Shown piece by piece: positions 1-9,353 of a stretch of 64,000 bases of DNA (position 1 is its first letter; each line of letters starts with the position of its first letter). The position numbers and the translations under genes were made by a program. Below the pieces are notes generated by a model that was given only the letters and a program-made list of their open reading frames with translations, searched no databases and was not told the DNA's origin. This DNA comes from Gloeobacter morelensis MG652769 (GTDB taxonomy: Bacteria > Cyanobacteriota > Cyanobacteriia > Gloeobacterales > Gloeobacteraceae). The stretch spans positions 4,340,001 to 4,404,000 of the forward strand of contig NZ_CP063845.1 in the NCBI RefSeq assembly GCF_021018745.1, read 5' to 3'.

Positions 1-1527
1 TCCCTCGAAGCGGTGGGTGAGCGGCTGAGGGCCGCCTGGCCCAACGGCGAGGATACTCAACGCCTCGCGCTGCTAGGAGCCTTGAGCTGCTGCACCCGCC
101 GCGCTCGCGACTACATCCGCGAGCGCGGCGCCATCGACGCGGCCGGGGTGATGGAGCTGTTCGGGCGCGTGGTGATGGGCCTGGATGCCTTCTGGGGCAG
201 CTTCGATCACCTGGTGGTCGATCGCGCCGAGGACAGCTGCGCGGTGGCACTCGATTTTTATAGCCGCTGCCAGGAGCGGGGGAAGGGGCTCTTTTTGGCC
301 TATACCGTGGGCGGCGGCGGCTTGTACGCCGGGGTGCCCCAACTGGCCGCCGAGTTCGTGGTCCGCCGCACGCGCTTTCGGTATCTGGAGCGGCCGGATC
401 CGGCCGGGGAGGCTCTGCGCTGGCTCGCCGACCGCATCGCCCGCCGGATCTACCCGGAATTTAAAAATCCCCTGCCCGTGGCGGTGCCGGATCCGATTCC
501 CCAGCCGGTTCTTCTGGAGGGCCAGACGGTCATCGACGCCGCCGAGGCCGTCGCCGCCGCCATTCGCGCTCTGTTAGCCACCGGTGTCCTCCCGGGACAG
601 ATCGCCGTCGTCGCTCCGCTCATCGACGCTCCGGCGGCCACGGTGATCGAGAATGTCCTCGGCCTGCCGCTGCATACGCCCCGCCCGCCCGCCCCCCTCC
701 TGCAGCAGCCGCTGGTGCGTGCCCTCGTCAGCGCCCTGGATCTGGCCTATCCGCAGTGGGGACGGTTTCCAACTTTTAGCGAGACGCGCCTGATGCTCGG
801 TTTGCTGCTGGATCTAGACCCGGTGCGCGCCGAGTTGCTCGCGGCCGACGTGTTCGACCCGGTGGGCCGGGGCCTCAGAAGCCGCGAGGCGGTGCGCTAT
901 CCCGAGCGCGTCGGCTTCGAGAAGCTCGATCGCTATCAAGATCTGGTCGATTGGTTGGCGGACAACCCGCCGCAGGACGCGCCCGATTGCACCCTGGGCA
1001 GGCTCTACACCGATCTGCTGAGCGAGGTGATCTGTGAACCTGCCGAGCAGGAACGATGCTTTGAACTGATCGGACTGGCCCGCCGCGTGCGCCTGAGCGG
1101 CATTGCCGCCGTGCCTGAGGGGCTTGGCGCGGTGCTGCGCTTTGCCCACGCACCCGTTAGCCGTCCCCCATCCCCCGACCGGTTGGTGTTCTCGACCCCT
1201 TGGAGCTACATCAACCAGGGTTTTGCGGCTGACTACCAGTTCTGGTTCGACATTACCTCCGAGCGCTGGTCGCGTCCGAGTTGGGTGGGACTCTACAACC
1301 ATCGGGTGCTCACCCCGGAATGGGACGGGTGCCGCTACGACTTCCAGCGCGACCAAAATAGCCGCACCCGGCGATTGGCCCGAACCCTTTTCAATCTGTG
1401 CTGCCGCACTACCCGGGGGCTCTACCTGGTGCGCTCGGCCCTCAGCGCCCGCGGCGAAGCCAACAGCGGCCAACTCGATCGGTTGATTTTGTCCGCCGCC
1501 GGACAGTCGGAACCGTTGTCTCGTTAA
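1..1527 (+). CDS. UvrD/AddB-like helicase C-terminal part, 5' truncated by window edge
   Basis: The reading frame is open from base 1, so the GTG at 13 is probably internal and the gene starts outside the window. About residues 170-200 resemble the segment of UvrD/AddB-type superfamily 1 helicases that precedes the 2A core (an 'AAIRALLATGVLPGQIAVVA' pattern), and the C-terminal 'RTLFNLCCRTTRGLYLV' resembles the family's late 'LYVALTRA..LYLV' motif. Walker motifs would lie upstream and are not visible. I infer a DNA-repair or recombination helicase or helicase-like protein; a degenerate, ATPase-dead paralogue is possible. The next gene starts about 70 bases downstream on the same strand. Confidence 0.5.
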   Translation, partial: SLEAVGERLRAAWPNGEDTQRLALLGALSCCTRRARDYIRERGAIDAAGVMELFGRVVMGLDAFWGSFDHLVVDRAEDSCAVALDFYSRCQERGKGLFLAYTVGGGGLYAGVPQLAAEFVVRRTRFRYLERPDPAGEALRWLADRIARRIYPEFKNPLPVAVPDPIPQPVLLEGQTVIDAAEAVAAAIRALLATGVLPGQIAVVAPLIDAPAATVIENVLGLPLHTPRPPAPLLQQPLVRALVSALDLAYPQWGRFPTFSETRLMLGLLLDLDPVRAELLAADVFDPVGRGLRSREAVRYPERVGFEKLDRYQDLVDWLADNPPQDAPDCTLGRLYTDLLSEVICEPAEQERCFELIGLARRVRLSGIAAVPEGLGAVLRFAHAPVSRPPSPDRLVFSTPWSYINQGFAADYQFWFDITSERWSRPSWVGLYNHRVLTPEWDGCRYDFQRDQNSRTRRLARTLFNLCCRTTRGLYLVRSALSARGEANSGQLDRLILSAAGQSEPLSR

Positions 1528-1599
1528 ACGCTTGTGGGGGCCGGAAACCAGGCTGCTGAAAAATTATGATGAAGCCAGAATGCAACCGTGGTGCAAGCG

Positions 1600-2091
1600 A
1601 TGGAAGCACAAACCGGCAACATCGACGAACGGCTCGATCGGCTTGTTGCCGCAACGGCACAGCTTCTTGCCTCTTCTGAGGCCGATCGCCGAACGATGCT
1701 TGAGGGCTTCGAGCAAACCCGCCGACAGATGCGCGAAGGTTTTGAGCAAACCCGCGAGGAGTTCGAGCAAACTCGCCAGCAAACCCGCGAGGAGTTCGAG
1801 CAAACTCGCCAGCAAACCCGCGAGGAAGCCCGCGTGCTGAGCGCCCAGATTCAACAGCAGCTTGCTATTGCCGAACAACAGCGCATCACAGTTCAAAGTC
1901 TTACTGGCGGCTTTAGCGAACAGGCGCGAGCCATCGCCGAGTTGTCGCGTGCCTCCCGCGAAGTGCTCGAAACCGCCCGCCGCTCCTCCCAGGCCAGTGA
2001 AGCCGCCGCCGTACTTACCCGCGACAACCAGTCGGCCATCCGGGATCTGGTCCACCGCATCGAGGATCTGGTGGCCGCCCTCAATCGTTGA
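1600..2091 (+). CDS. Coiled-coil hypothetical protein
   Basis: A 163-residue, Q/E/R-rich protein predicted to be almost entirely helical. It has no signal peptide or membrane segment. Residues about 30-85 are built of repeated 'FEQTRxQ/E' units of 11 residues, which would form a long coiled coil, followed by an A/S-rich helical half. Two GTG codons at 1588 and 1591 are in frame upstream; ATG at 1600 is taken as the start. It lies 12 bases from the end of convergent aroE. I do not recognise the family; a scaffold or filament-like role is only a guess. Confidence 0.6.
   Translation: MEAQTGNIDERLDRLVAATAQLLASSEADRRTMLEGFEQTRRQMREGFEQTREEFEQTRQQTREEFEQTRQQTREEARVLSAQIQQQLAIAEQQRITVQSLTGGFSEQARAIAELSRASREVLETARRSSQASEAAAVLTRDNQSAIRDLVHRIEDLVAALNR
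1756..1821 (+). repeat. Two tandem 33-bp copies inside the coiled-coil gene
   Basis: Bases 1756-1788 and 1789-1821 are identical 33-base units, each coding for 11 residues of the coiled coil. A third, diverged unit lies just upstream. Perfect identity at the DNA level suggests recent slippage or duplication and a length-variable coiled coil. Confidence 0.85.
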
Positions 2092-2102
2092 GGGTGATCT
2101 GC

Positions 2103-2963
2103 TCAGTCCATTGCCAGGGTCTTTTCGGCCGCGATTTGCATCAAGTCTGCGGGCGGCTTGCAGCCTGTCCAGAAATGAAAAGCCCCTTCAGCCTGGGCTA
2201 CGAGCATGCCCAGACCGTCGAAGGTTTGGAGCGAACGCGCCGCCGCCAGCTGCAACAGCCGGGTTGGGCGCGGCCGGTAAATCAGGTCGTAGACGCAGGC
2301 TTTCGGCGGCAACCCCCCCAAATCTTCGAGCGGACTCGCTTCTGTGGCCGGGACCATGCCGACGGGCGTGGTGTTGATCAGTAACCCCGTCCCAGGCAGC
2401 AGCGATTCTAGCTGCTCCCAAAGATAAATTTCGACGGTGGTGGCGGGATGCAGGTGCGATTTGAAAGCAGCCAGTTTGGCAAGGTCGCGGCCGACGACGT
2501 GGATGCGCGTGAATCCCAGTTGAGCACAGCCCAGGGCGACTGCGAGGGCGGAGCCGCCGCAGCCGAGGATAGTGGCCGCTCCTTGAAACGGCAACGTTTT
2601 AATCGGACCAATGAAGCCTTCGATATCGGTGTTGGTGCCGGTGAGGCTCCCGTCGGTTTCGATGCGCACGGTGTTGACTGCACCGGCGCCCTTGGCCTCG
2701 GGAGTCAGTGTGTCGAGCAAAGGTACGATCGCCTGCTTGTGGGGAATGGTGACGTTGAAGCCCACGAAGCCCGCGCGCCGCAAACCCGCCACCGCCTGGG
2801 ATAAATCGGCGGGGGCCACCGGCAGGGGCACGTAGATTAGGTCGAGGCCGAGGCGGGCGAGGGCGGCGTTGTGCATCGCCGGGGACAGCGAATGGCCGAC
2901 CGGATACCCCAACAGGCCCAACAGCCGGGTAGTGCCGCGAATAGCTGGAGAGTCGGACATCAT
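2103..2963 (-). CDS. aroE: Shikimate dehydrogenase
   Basis: AroE reduces 3-dehydroshikimate to shikimate with NADPH in aromatic amino acid synthesis. The 286-residue length fits. The N-terminal substrate domain shows 'LGYPVGHSLSPAMHN', and 'NVTIPHK' carries the catalytic Lys. The central 'NTDIEGF' includes the catalytic Asp, and 'LGCGGSALAVA' is the nucleotide-binding loop. 'NTTPVGM' and a C-terminal 'GLGMLVAQAEGAF' complete the family pattern. A second Met directly follows the first, so the start may be 3 bases in. It converges on the coiled-coil gene and is divergent from ilvB. Confidence 0.95.
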   Translation of the reverse strand: MMSDSPAIRGTTRLLGLLGYPVGHSLSPAMHNAALARLGLDLIYVPLPVAPADLSQAVAGLRRAGFVGFNVTIPHKQAIVPLLDTLTPEAKGAGAVNTVRIETDGSLTGTNTDIEGFIGPIKTLPFQGAATILGCGGSALAVALGCAQLGFTRIHVVGRDLAKLAAFKSHLHPATTVEIYLWEQLESLLPGTGLLINTTPVGMVPATEASPLEDLGGLPPKACVYDLIYRPRPTRLLQLAAARSLQTFDGLGMLVAQAEGAFHFWTGCKPPADLMQIAAEKTLAMD

Positions 2964-3056
2964 CTGCCTGTGGGAAAAACGGGGCTCCCGCCGCTACGGG
3001 ACTGATGTAGAGTAAGTGGTTACAGGGAACCGTTATATTCGCTACAGGTTAAGTCT

Positions 3057-4847
3057 ATGCAAGCCACCGGAGCCTTCGCCGTCGTCGATAGTCTGTGCTG
3101 CCAGGGCGTCCAGCACATCTTCGGCTACCCCGGTGGGGCCATTTTGCCGGTCTACGACGAGATTTACAAGGCCGAGGCCGAAGGGCGGTTTCAGCACTTT
3201 CTGGTGCGCCACGAGCAGGGGGCGGCCCATGCCGCCGACGGCTACGCCCGGGCGACCGGCCGGGTGGGCGTCTGTGTGGCCACCTCCGGTCCCGGGGCGA
3301 CGAATCTGGTGACGGGCATCGCCACGGCCCACATGGATTCGGTGCCGATGGTGGCGATTACCGGTCAGGTGCCGCGCCGGTCGATCGGTTCCGACGCCTT
3401 TCAAGAAGCCGATATTCTGGGCATCACCCTGCCCATCGTCAAGCACTCCTACGTCATCCGCAACACCGGGGACATCGGCCGCATCTTCAGCGAAGCCTTC
3501 CATATCGCAGGCAGCGGCCGGCCTGGCCCGGTGCTCATCGACGTTCCCAAGGACGTGGGCCAAGAAAGCTTCGAGTACACACCGGTCCAGACGACGCCCA
3601 AAATTCCCGGATACCGCCCAACCACGCGGGGAAACCCCCGCCAGGTGGCGGCGGCGGCCAAGCTCATCCTCGAAGCGGACCGGCCTCTGCTTTATGTGGG
3701 TGGCGGCGCCATCGCCGCCGGGGCGCACGCCGAACTGATGCGCCTCGCGGAGCTGGGTTTGATCCCGACCACCACCACCTTGATGGGCAAGGGGGCCTTC
3801 CCCGAAGATCATCCGCTGGCGGTGGGCATGCTCGGCATGCACGGCACCGCCTACGCCAATTTCGCCGTCACCGAGTGCGATTTGCTCATCGCCGTGGGGG
3901 CGCGCTTCGACGACCGGGTGACCGGCAAACTGGATGAATTTGCCGCCCGCGCCCGCGTCATCCACATCGACATCGATCCGGCGGAGGTGGGCAAGAACCG
4001 GGGGCCGGAGGTGCCCATTGTGGGCGACGTCAAACTGGTGCTGCAGGATCTGATCAAAAAGCTCATCGAATTTCAGCCGCGCACCCGGGCGTGGCTAGAG
4101 CGCATCGAGCGCTGGAAAGCCGAGTATCCGCTGGAGGTGCCGGGCGACGGCACCCGGCTCTATCCGCAAGAAGTGATGGTTGCCTTTCGCGAACTGGCCA
4201 CCGACGCCTACTACACCACCGACGTCGGTCAGCACCAGATGTGGGCGGCGCAGTTTCTCAAAAACGGCCCCCGCCGCTGGATCTCCTCCGGCGGCCTCGG
4301 CACGATGGGCTACGGCTTTCCGGCGGCCATCGGCGTGCAGGTGGCACTGCCCGACGAAGACGTCGTGTGCATCTCCGGCGACGCCAGCTTTCAGATGAAC
4401 CTACAAGAAATCGGCACGGCGGTGCAGTACGACCTGCCGGTCAAGACCGCCATCGTCAACAACGGCTGGCAGGGCATGGTTCGCCAGTGGCAAGAATTTT
4501 TCTACGACCGCCGCTTCTCCCATTCCCACATGAAGCCCTCGATGCCCGACTTTGTAAAACTCGCCGAGGCCTTCGGGGCGGAGGGCATGGTCATCGATCA
4601 CCCCGATCAGCTCAAAGAAGGCATCGAGGCGCTCATGGAGCGCGACCGGCCGGTGATTTGCGACTTTCAGGTCGTCCCCGACGCCAACTGCTACCCGATG
4701 GTGCCCCCCGGCAAAGCCAACCATCAAATGGTCGGCCTGCCCAAGCCGCTGCCGATGCAGCCGCTTGAACTCATCTACTGCCCCAACTGCGGCACCAAAA
4801 ATACCACCGCCAACCGCTTCTGCCCCGAGTGCGGCACCAAGCTTTAG
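3057..4847 (+). CDS. ilvB: Acetolactate synthase large subunit with C-terminal zinc ribbon
   Basis: This ThDP enzyme condenses two pyruvates to acetolactate (valine/leucine) or pyruvate with 2-oxobutyrate (isoleucine). The N-terminal '[12 protein letters not shown]' and '[16 protein letters not shown]' contain the catalytic Glu. A central FAD/NAD-like fold domain follows, then a C-terminal ThDP domain with 'SGDASFQMN...[12 protein letters not shown]'. After the usual family end, residues 574-596 add a CxxC-x10-CxxC zinc ribbon (Cys575, 578, 589, 592). The ATG at 3057 fits the family start; a TATATT at 3034-3039 could be the -10. No small subunit (ilvN) gene is adjacent. Confidence 0.95.
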   Translation: MQATGAFAVVDSLCCQGVQHIFGYPGGAILPVYDEIYKAEAEGRFQHFLVRHEQGAAHAADGYARATGRVGVCVATSGPGATNLVTGIATAHMDSVPMVAITGQVPRRSIGSDAFQEADILGITLPIVKHSYVIRNTGDIGRIFSEAFHIAGSGRPGPVLIDVPKDVGQESFEYTPVQTTPKIPGYRPTTRGNPRQVAAAAKLILEADRPLLYVGGGAIAAGAHAELMRLAELGLIPTTTTLMGKGAFPEDHPLAVGMLGMHGTAYANFAVTECDLLIAVGARFDDRVTGKLDEFAARARVIHIDIDPAEVGKNRGPEVPIVGDVKLVLQDLIKKLIEFQPRTRAWLERIERWKAEYPLEVPGDGTRLYPQEVMVAFRELATDAYYTTDVGQHQMWAAQFLKNGPRRWISSGGLGTMGYGFPAAIGVQVALPDEDVVCISGDASFQMNLQEIGTAVQYDLPVKTAIVNNGWQGMVRQWQEFFYDRRFSHSHMKPSMPDFVKLAEAFGAEGMVIDHPDQLKEGIEALMERDRPVICDFQVVPDANCYPMVPPGKANHQMVGLPKPLPMQPLELIYCPNCGTKNTTANRFCPECGTKL

Positions 4848-4884
4848 CCGGGCACTTTCTGCCTGCTCAGCAGGGCTGTGGCTA

Positions 4885-5141
4885 CGTCCCAAGCTGTGGC
4901 AAACAGATGGCTCATCGGGTTGTGAACTAATATTGACGGAGTGATCTCCTTCGGATGGAAGCCCCTATATTAAAGGTGTCGTTAGTAGTTCTCCCTATCG
5001 CCCTGGAGCGAGCGACGAGTAAGCGACAAAAAGCGCTTTTCAAAAACTCAAACCTTGAAGCTGAAAACGCTCTATCTCCAGGTTCCTACCCTGATCAACG
5101 CGACTGCCCCAACCAAATACTGAAGCGTCCCAAGCTGTGGC
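4885..5141 (+). repeat. 16-bp direct repeats bracketing a non-coding segment
   Basis: The same 16 bases (cgtcccaagctgtggc) occur at 4885-4900 and 5126-5141. They bracket about 225 bases with no convincing gene. They could be traces of an insertion, a duplication, or parts of a dispersed small repeat. No terminal inverted repeats or transposase were seen between them. Confidence 0.7.
4978..5115 (+). ncRNA. Candidate structured RNA, possibly 6S-like
   Basis: In a 600-base gap without a credible protein gene, 'cctggag' near 5000 pairs with 'ctccagg' near 5074. Next, 'gagcg' pairs with 'cgctc' inside that helix. Outside it, 'gtcg' near 4979 can close with 'cgac' near 5099. This leaves facing pyrimidine-rich single strands, a rod-with-central-bubble outline like 6S RNA. 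A TATATT box lies at 4966-4971. There is no sequence-level match I can confirm, and hand-found short helices arise by chance, so this is a weak call. Confidence 0.22.
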
Positions 5142-5296
5142 GAATGGGAGTTCCGGTGAGCTTGAAAAAGCGGGAAACTCCATCGAGGTTCTAGATAAGA
5201 ATCGGGACAATTTCAGTAGAAGGTCTGGGGTTTTCGCTTGGGAAGATTTTCAAACGTTGCACCGCTTTGCGGACCTGGGCTACTATAAAAAAGCCT

Positions 5297-5392
5297 GGGC
5301 CCGTGCGGCTCGGACGCCCGAACCGTGTCAGGACCTGACGGTAGCAGCACTAAGGGATGCTCTGGGCAGGCGCGTGGTTCCGGGTTTTTTCA
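5297..5392 (+). ncRNA. ffs: Signal recognition particle RNA (4.5S type)
   Basis: The conserved SRP domain IV is readable: 'gtcaggacctgacggtagca' spans 5328-5347 and continues gcactaaggg, matching the bacterial GUCAGG-UCCGGAAGGAAGCAGC block. The outer arms 'cccgaacc' (5318-5325) and 'ggttccggg' (5378-5386) pair, closing the hairpin. A T run follows at 5386-5391. The 5' end is not exact; small bacterial SRP RNAs are about 95-115 bases. It would pair with Ffh for co-translational membrane targeting. A 100-codon ORF that overlaps it is not credible. purA begins about 80 bases downstream. Confidence 0.82.
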
Positions 5393-5469
5393 TGCTCGTC
5401 TGTGCATTGACAGGTACGGCCGTCAGGATTTACGCTTGATTGTTTGGTGGCGTAAGGGTTTGAGAGCTT

Positions 5470-6792
5470 TTGGCTAACGTAATCGTGGTCGGCGCCCAGT
5501 GGGGCGACGAAGGAAAGGGCAAGATCACCGATCTGCTCAGTGTCTCGGCGGATGTCGTCGTCCGCTACCAGGGAGGCATCAATGCCGGGCACACTGTTTG
5601 TGTCGGCGAGCAGACCTTCAAGTTGCATTTGATTCCCTCGGGCATCCTCTACCCGGAGACGCGCTGTGTGATCGCCTCCGGCACGGTGGTCGATCCCAAG
5701 GTTCTACTCGAAGAGATCCGGCACCTTGAGCAGTTGGGCATCTCGACGAAGAATTTGTTCATCGCCGAAACGGCCCACGTCACGATGCCCTATCACCGGC
5801 TCATCGACATCGCCGAGGAGGAGCGTCGGGGCAAAAACCGCATCGGCACCACCGGCCGCGGTATCGGCCCGACCTACGCCGACAAGTCCGACCGCACAGG
5901 TTTTCGGGTGCTCGATTTGATGCAACCGGAGGGCTTTCGCGAAAAACTCGAATGGATCGTGCCCCTCAAGAACGTCTTGCTCGAGAGGCTCTACAACCTG
6001 CCGCCGCTCGCGGTCGATCAGGTAGCCGAGCAGTATCTGGCCTACGCCGAGCAACTGAGGCCTTACGTTATCGACGCCTCGCTGCTGATCGACCAGGCGG
6101 TGCGCACCCACCGGAACATTCTCTTTGAGGGCGCCCAGGGCACCCTGCTCGATCTCGACCACGGCACCTACCCCTACGTCACCTCCTCCAACCCGGTGGC
6201 GGGCGGTGCCTGCGTCGGGGCGGGGGTTGGACCCACGATCATCGACCGGGTGATCGGGGTGGCCAAGGCGTACACCACCCGCGTCGGCGAAGGCCCGTTT
6301 CCGACCGAGTTGCGCGACGAGATCGGCCGCCACCTCGGGGAGCGCGGCGCCGAATTCGGCACCACCACCGGCAGGCCGCGCCGCTGCGGCTGGTTCGACG
6401 CGGTGATCGGCCGCTACGCCGTGCGCATCAACGGCCTCGACTGCCTGGCCATCACCAAGCTCGACGTGCTCGACGAACTGGAGAGCATCAAAGTCTGCGT
6501 CGCTTACCACTGCCCGAGCAAGACGGTCGAAGAATTTCCGAGCGACGCCAATCTGTTCGGCCGCTGCGAACCGGTCTACGAGACTCTGCCCGGCTGGAAA
6601 GAACCGACCGGCCACTGCCGCACCCTCGAGGAGTTGCCGCCCAAGGCGCGCGACTATCTCGAATTTCTCGCCCACCAGATGAAGACGCCCATCGCCCTGG
6701 TCTCGGTCGGTGCCAACCGCGAGCAGACGATCATCGTCGAAGATCCGATCCATGGCCCCAAGCGCGGACTGCTCGGGCACAACGGCGATTAG
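5470..6792 (+). CDS. purA: Adenylosuccinate synthetase
   Basis: PurA joins IMP and aspartate using GTP, the first step from IMP to AMP. The 440 residues open with '[15 protein letters not shown]', the GTP-binding P-loop with the catalytic Asp. 'GGINAGHTV' has the catalytic His. '[15 protein letters not shown]' and, near the C terminus, '[11 protein letters not shown]' are classic PurA blocks. The start is a TTG at 5470: an in-frame stop (TGA at 5461) lies just upstream and no ATG or GTG lies in the conserved N terminus. A weak 'aagg' at 5453 is the only ribosome-site candidate. Confidence 0.96.
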   Translation: MANVIVVGAQWGDEGKGKITDLLSVSADVVVRYQGGINAGHTVCVGEQTFKLHLIPSGILYPETRCVIASGTVVDPKVLLEEIRHLEQLGISTKNLFIAETAHVTMPYHRLIDIAEEERRGKNRIGTTGRGIGPTYADKSDRTGFRVLDLMQPEGFREKLEWIVPLKNVLLERLYNLPPLAVDQVAEQYLAYAEQLRPYVIDASLLIDQAVRTHRNILFEGAQGTLLDLDHGTYPYVTSSNPVAGGACVGAGVGPTIIDRVIGVAKAYTTRVGEGPFPTELRDEIGRHLGERGAEFGTTTGRPRRCGWFDAVIGRYAVRINGLDCLAITKLDVLDELESIKVCVAYHCPSKTVEEFPSDANLFGRCEPVYETLPGWKEPTGHCRTLEELPPKARDYLEFLAHQMKTPIALVSVGANREQTIIVEDPIHGPKRGLLGHNGD

Positions 6793-6873
6793 GCCCGTGC
6801 GATCCCCGCGGCTACCGGTGACCTGGGCTGTACTTCCCTGCTAACCTGAGTCCAGTTTCAAGCCGGAAAAGGC

Positions 6874-7746
6874 ATGCAGCAGCAGATAGGCATCTTCGAA
6901 GCCATTGTGCTCGGGTTTGTGCAGGGGATCACCGAGTACTTTCCGATCAGCAGCACCGCCCACCTGCGGGTCGTACCGGCCCTGCTGGGCTGGGGCGATC
7001 CGGGCACGGCTTATTCGGCGGTGATCCAGCTGGGCAGTCTGCTCGCGGTGCTCACGTACTTCTATAAAGATCTCGTCGAGATCCTCTCCGGGACGGTGCG
7101 GGCTTTGCGCACCGGGGACACCCAGTCGCGCGAGGTGCGCCAGTTCTGGGGAATTATTCTGGGCACGATCCCGATTGTGATCGCGGGACTCGCCCTCAAA
7201 TCCACCCTCGAAGCCCCCGCCTCGCCCCTCAGGGCGCTCAGTGTGATTGCCGTCGCCTCGATTGTGATGGCGGCCTTGCTGTGGCTCTCGGAGCGCCTGG
7301 GTAAGCGGACGCGCACGATGAAGGGCATCCGGGTGATCGACGGCATCTTGATCGGTTGTGCCCAGGCGCTGGCCCTGGTGCCGGGGGTCTCCCGCTCCGG
7401 CTCGACGCTCACGGCCGCATTGTTTCTGGGCTTTCAGCGCGCGGACGGAGCGCGCTTCTCGTTTTTGCTCGCCATCCCGGCGATTTTCTTGAGCGGCCTG
7501 CTCGAACTGAAGGTACTGGTCGACGAAGGCTTCAGCGGCGGTATCGGCCCGATTGTGGCGGGCTTTGTCTCTTCGACCATCTTCAGTTATCTGGCCATCG
7601 CCTGGCTGCTCAAGTTTTTGCAGACGCGCTCGACGCTCGTCTTTGTGATTTATCGATTTTTCTTTGGCGCCATGCTGCTTGCGCTATTGGCAGCCGGGTT
7701 ACTGCCGGACATCGAGCCGGTGCGCCAGGCGCTCAATCTTCCATGA
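6874..7746 (+). CDS. uppP: Undecaprenyl-diphosphatase (BacA/UppP)
   Basis: UppP dephosphorylates undecaprenyl diphosphate to recycle the lipid carrier for peptidoglycan and other envelope polymers. The 290-residue membrane protein begins '[20 protein letters not shown]', with the conserved (E/Q)-rich motif '[13 protein letters not shown]'. The second motif '[14 protein letters not shown]' contains the catalytic Arg/Ser. Several hydrophobic helices follow, including a reentrant-type segment. The last 14 bases overlap the 3' end of convergent gatC. Confidence 0.95.
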   Translation: MQQQIGIFEAIVLGFVQGITEYFPISSTAHLRVVPALLGWGDPGTAYSAVIQLGSLLAVLTYFYKDLVEILSGTVRALRTGDTQSREVRQFWGIILGTIPIVIAGLALKSTLEAPASPLRALSVIAVASIVMAALLWLSERLGKRTRTMKGIRVIDGILIGCAQALALVPGVSRSGSTLTAALFLGFQRADGARFSFLLAIPAIFLSGLLELKVLVDEGFSGGIGPIVAGFVSSTIFSYLAIAWLLKFLQTRSTLVFVIYRFFFGAMLLALLAAGLLPDIEPVRQALNLP

Positions 7747-8020
7747 TCCGGGGCACCTTGAAGAAGTCCTCGGCCCGATCCGGAGCATTTTCGAGGATGC
7801 CCTCGCGGTTCTCGCACACCACCAACTCGTCCGGCCGCACGACGTTGTTCACCTCGATGGCGCGGGTGGTGGGGAGCACCCCCTCGGTGTCCACCTGCTG
7901 CAATTCGGCGATGTAATCGAGGATTGATCCCAACTGCCGGGTAAACATTTCCTGCTCCTGTTCGGTGATCTCAAGGCGGGCCAGAAAGGCGACTTTTTTC
8001 ACCTGTTCGCGGTCGATCAT
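7733..8020 (-). CDS. gatC: Asp/Glu-tRNA amidotransferase subunit C
   Basis: GatC is the small stabilising subunit of GatCAB, which converts Glu-tRNA(Gln) or Asp-tRNA(Asn) to the amidated form. From '[20 protein letters not shown]' the 95 residues match the family's helical N terminus, and the C terminus has 'LRPDEV'-like 'VRPDELVV' plus '[16 protein letters not shown]'. An upstream ATG at 8044 would add eight residues; the family start favours 8020. It overlaps uppP by 14 bases tail to tail. gatA and gatB are not nearby (the amidase at 32643 is exported and is not GatA). Confidence 0.93.
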   Translation of the reverse strand: MIDREQVKKVAFLARLEITEQEQEMFTRQLGSILDYIAELQQVDTEGVLPTTRAIEVNNVVRPDELVVCENREGILENAPDRAEDFFKVPRIMED

Positions 8021-8060
8021 GCTCCAATTCCCGGACGAGCGCACCTTCGGGATTATAGCC

Positions 8061-8757
8061 TCACGTCCCGCTCACTAGCCTCGGGGTAATCAAGATAATC
8101 TGCTCCAGACGGTTGGCGGCGATGGGCACGTTGGTGCCGAGGCTGGTCAGATTGCCGAAAGCAAGGGTCTGGTTTGCTTGGAATGTCAGTGTACTGGAAA
8201 TGTTTTGCCTGCCAATGTCCAATGGCCGCCCTGATGACTGTGCGCGCCCCGCTAGAAAGGAAGCATCGACCTTGATAGGTTAGTATCTTTTTGCCTGGAA
8301 GTACGGTCGGCCTCAAAGTGAGGGCTGTTCCTGAGCGTAGGGTCGCAAATGCGGGAGCTTCTTTGGAGTTAGGGTTCGATACCGAATAGTTGACATCTGT
8401 TTGCGAATTGAAGTCGCCCTGCTGACCGCTGCTTACGGTTAGTTCCGTATCAACCACCACACTTCCGTGTCCTGCGCGCACCTGCTCAAAGATAAGCTCC
8501 CTGAGCCGATTGTCGCCTTGATAGGCGGCTGCCGAAGGCTCCGCTGTAGTGATCTTGGCCAACTTTGCTTTGCTGAGCACCTGCAATCCAATGCCATTCA
8601 GCTCAACAATTTGGATAAGAAAAGTGATCTGCGGCGAAGGACGACCTCCTGCCTTTGAACTGGAGTTCACGGGTTCGGCTGTCGGTTCTTGGGCTAATAC
8701 CGGGAGAGCAAGGGAAACAAGCAAACAAGGAAGGAGGGTAAGCGGCGATATCCGCAC
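8061..8757 (-). pseudogene. Exported secretin-domain protein, broken by a frameshift
   Basis: From a GTG at 8757 the frame gives a signal peptide ending 'LALPVLAQEP' and then a mature domain like the C-terminal secretin fold of PilQ/GspD proteins: 'GHGSVVVDTELTVSSGQQGDFNSQ..' and 'LRPTVLPGKKILTYQ'. Near 8270-8280 the homology jumps frame: reading +1 continues 'VDASFLAGRAQSSGRPLDIG', then '..SSTLTFQANQTLAFGNL' and ends '[12 protein letters not shown]' at the stop 8061. One extra G after 'caa' explains it. Only about 230 residues long, it lacks the N-terminal domains of real outer-membrane secretins. A sequencing error is possible. Confidence 0.6.
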
Positions 8758-8828
8758 AGTCGAGCTCCGGGTAGAAAGTACCCACAGTGTATGTGCCTGT
8801 GCGGACAATTTGCACTCCCGAGCCAGGG

Positions 8829-9269
8829 TTAACTTTTGAGCGTCAACTGGTCGACCACCTGCACTACACCCTTGACGGACTGGGCATCCTCGAGTGCCCG
8901 GCGCCGTTGGGCGTCGTTTTTGACCTCGCCGCGCAGGATAACGACACCTTCGTTGCTCTGCACGTCGATGGCAAAGCTCTGCACTAATGGATCGGCAGCC
9001 AGGATGCCCTTGACTTTGGTGACGATGGCCGTGTCGCCGGCAGTGCGCTGCAGGTTGCGGCCGGTCTGGTCGATGTTGCGATCGACGCTCTCGGTGGCTT
9101 CCCGGGTCTGCTCGCGGATAGCCTGACCGGCAGCTTCGACCGAGCGCTCGGCATATTCGAGCGAACGCTCGGCCGATTCGCGGCTTTCGGTACCGGGGGC
9201 GCAACCGGCCACTGATGCCAGGGCCACAGCGAGGACGCCAAGGCATGGCACACCAGATAATGCTTTCAT
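8829..9269 (-). CDS. BON-domain lipoprotein
   Basis: The 146-residue protein has a lipobox ('LASVAGC', Cys23) and so should be a lipid-anchored envelope protein. Residues about 28-75 are a charged helical linker, E/R-rich. Residues 80-145 form one BON domain ('TAIVTKVKGILAADPL..' to 'VKGVVQVVDQLTLKS'), a fold linked to phospholipid binding in OsmY-type proteins. It is transcribed toward the broken secretin-like gene and follows ntcA on the same strand after a gap of about 80 bases. Role in envelope stress is inferred from family only. Confidence 0.85.
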   Translation of the reverse strand: MKALSGVPCLGVLAVALASVAGCAPGTESRESAERSLEYAERSVEAAGQAIREQTREATESVDRNIDQTGRNLQRTAGDTAIVTKVKGILAADPLVQSFAIDVQSNEGVVILRGEVKNDAQRRRALEDAQSVKGVVQVVDQLTLKS

Positions 9270-9353
9270 CGCGTCACCTATCGGGGCGGATTGATACAGA
9301 TTAGATAGTTCGCACCCGTACCGCCTCTGTCCGTAGCCAGGTATTTGCCCGTA

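Noticed and set aside
5137-5439. 100-codon plus-strand ORF
   Set aside because: It runs across the SRP RNA sequence and has no protein-like pattern or ribosome site.
8757-9246. N-terminal extension of the secretin-like frame
   Set aside because: It is the shadow of the BON lipoprotein gene; the signal peptide at 8757 marks the true start.
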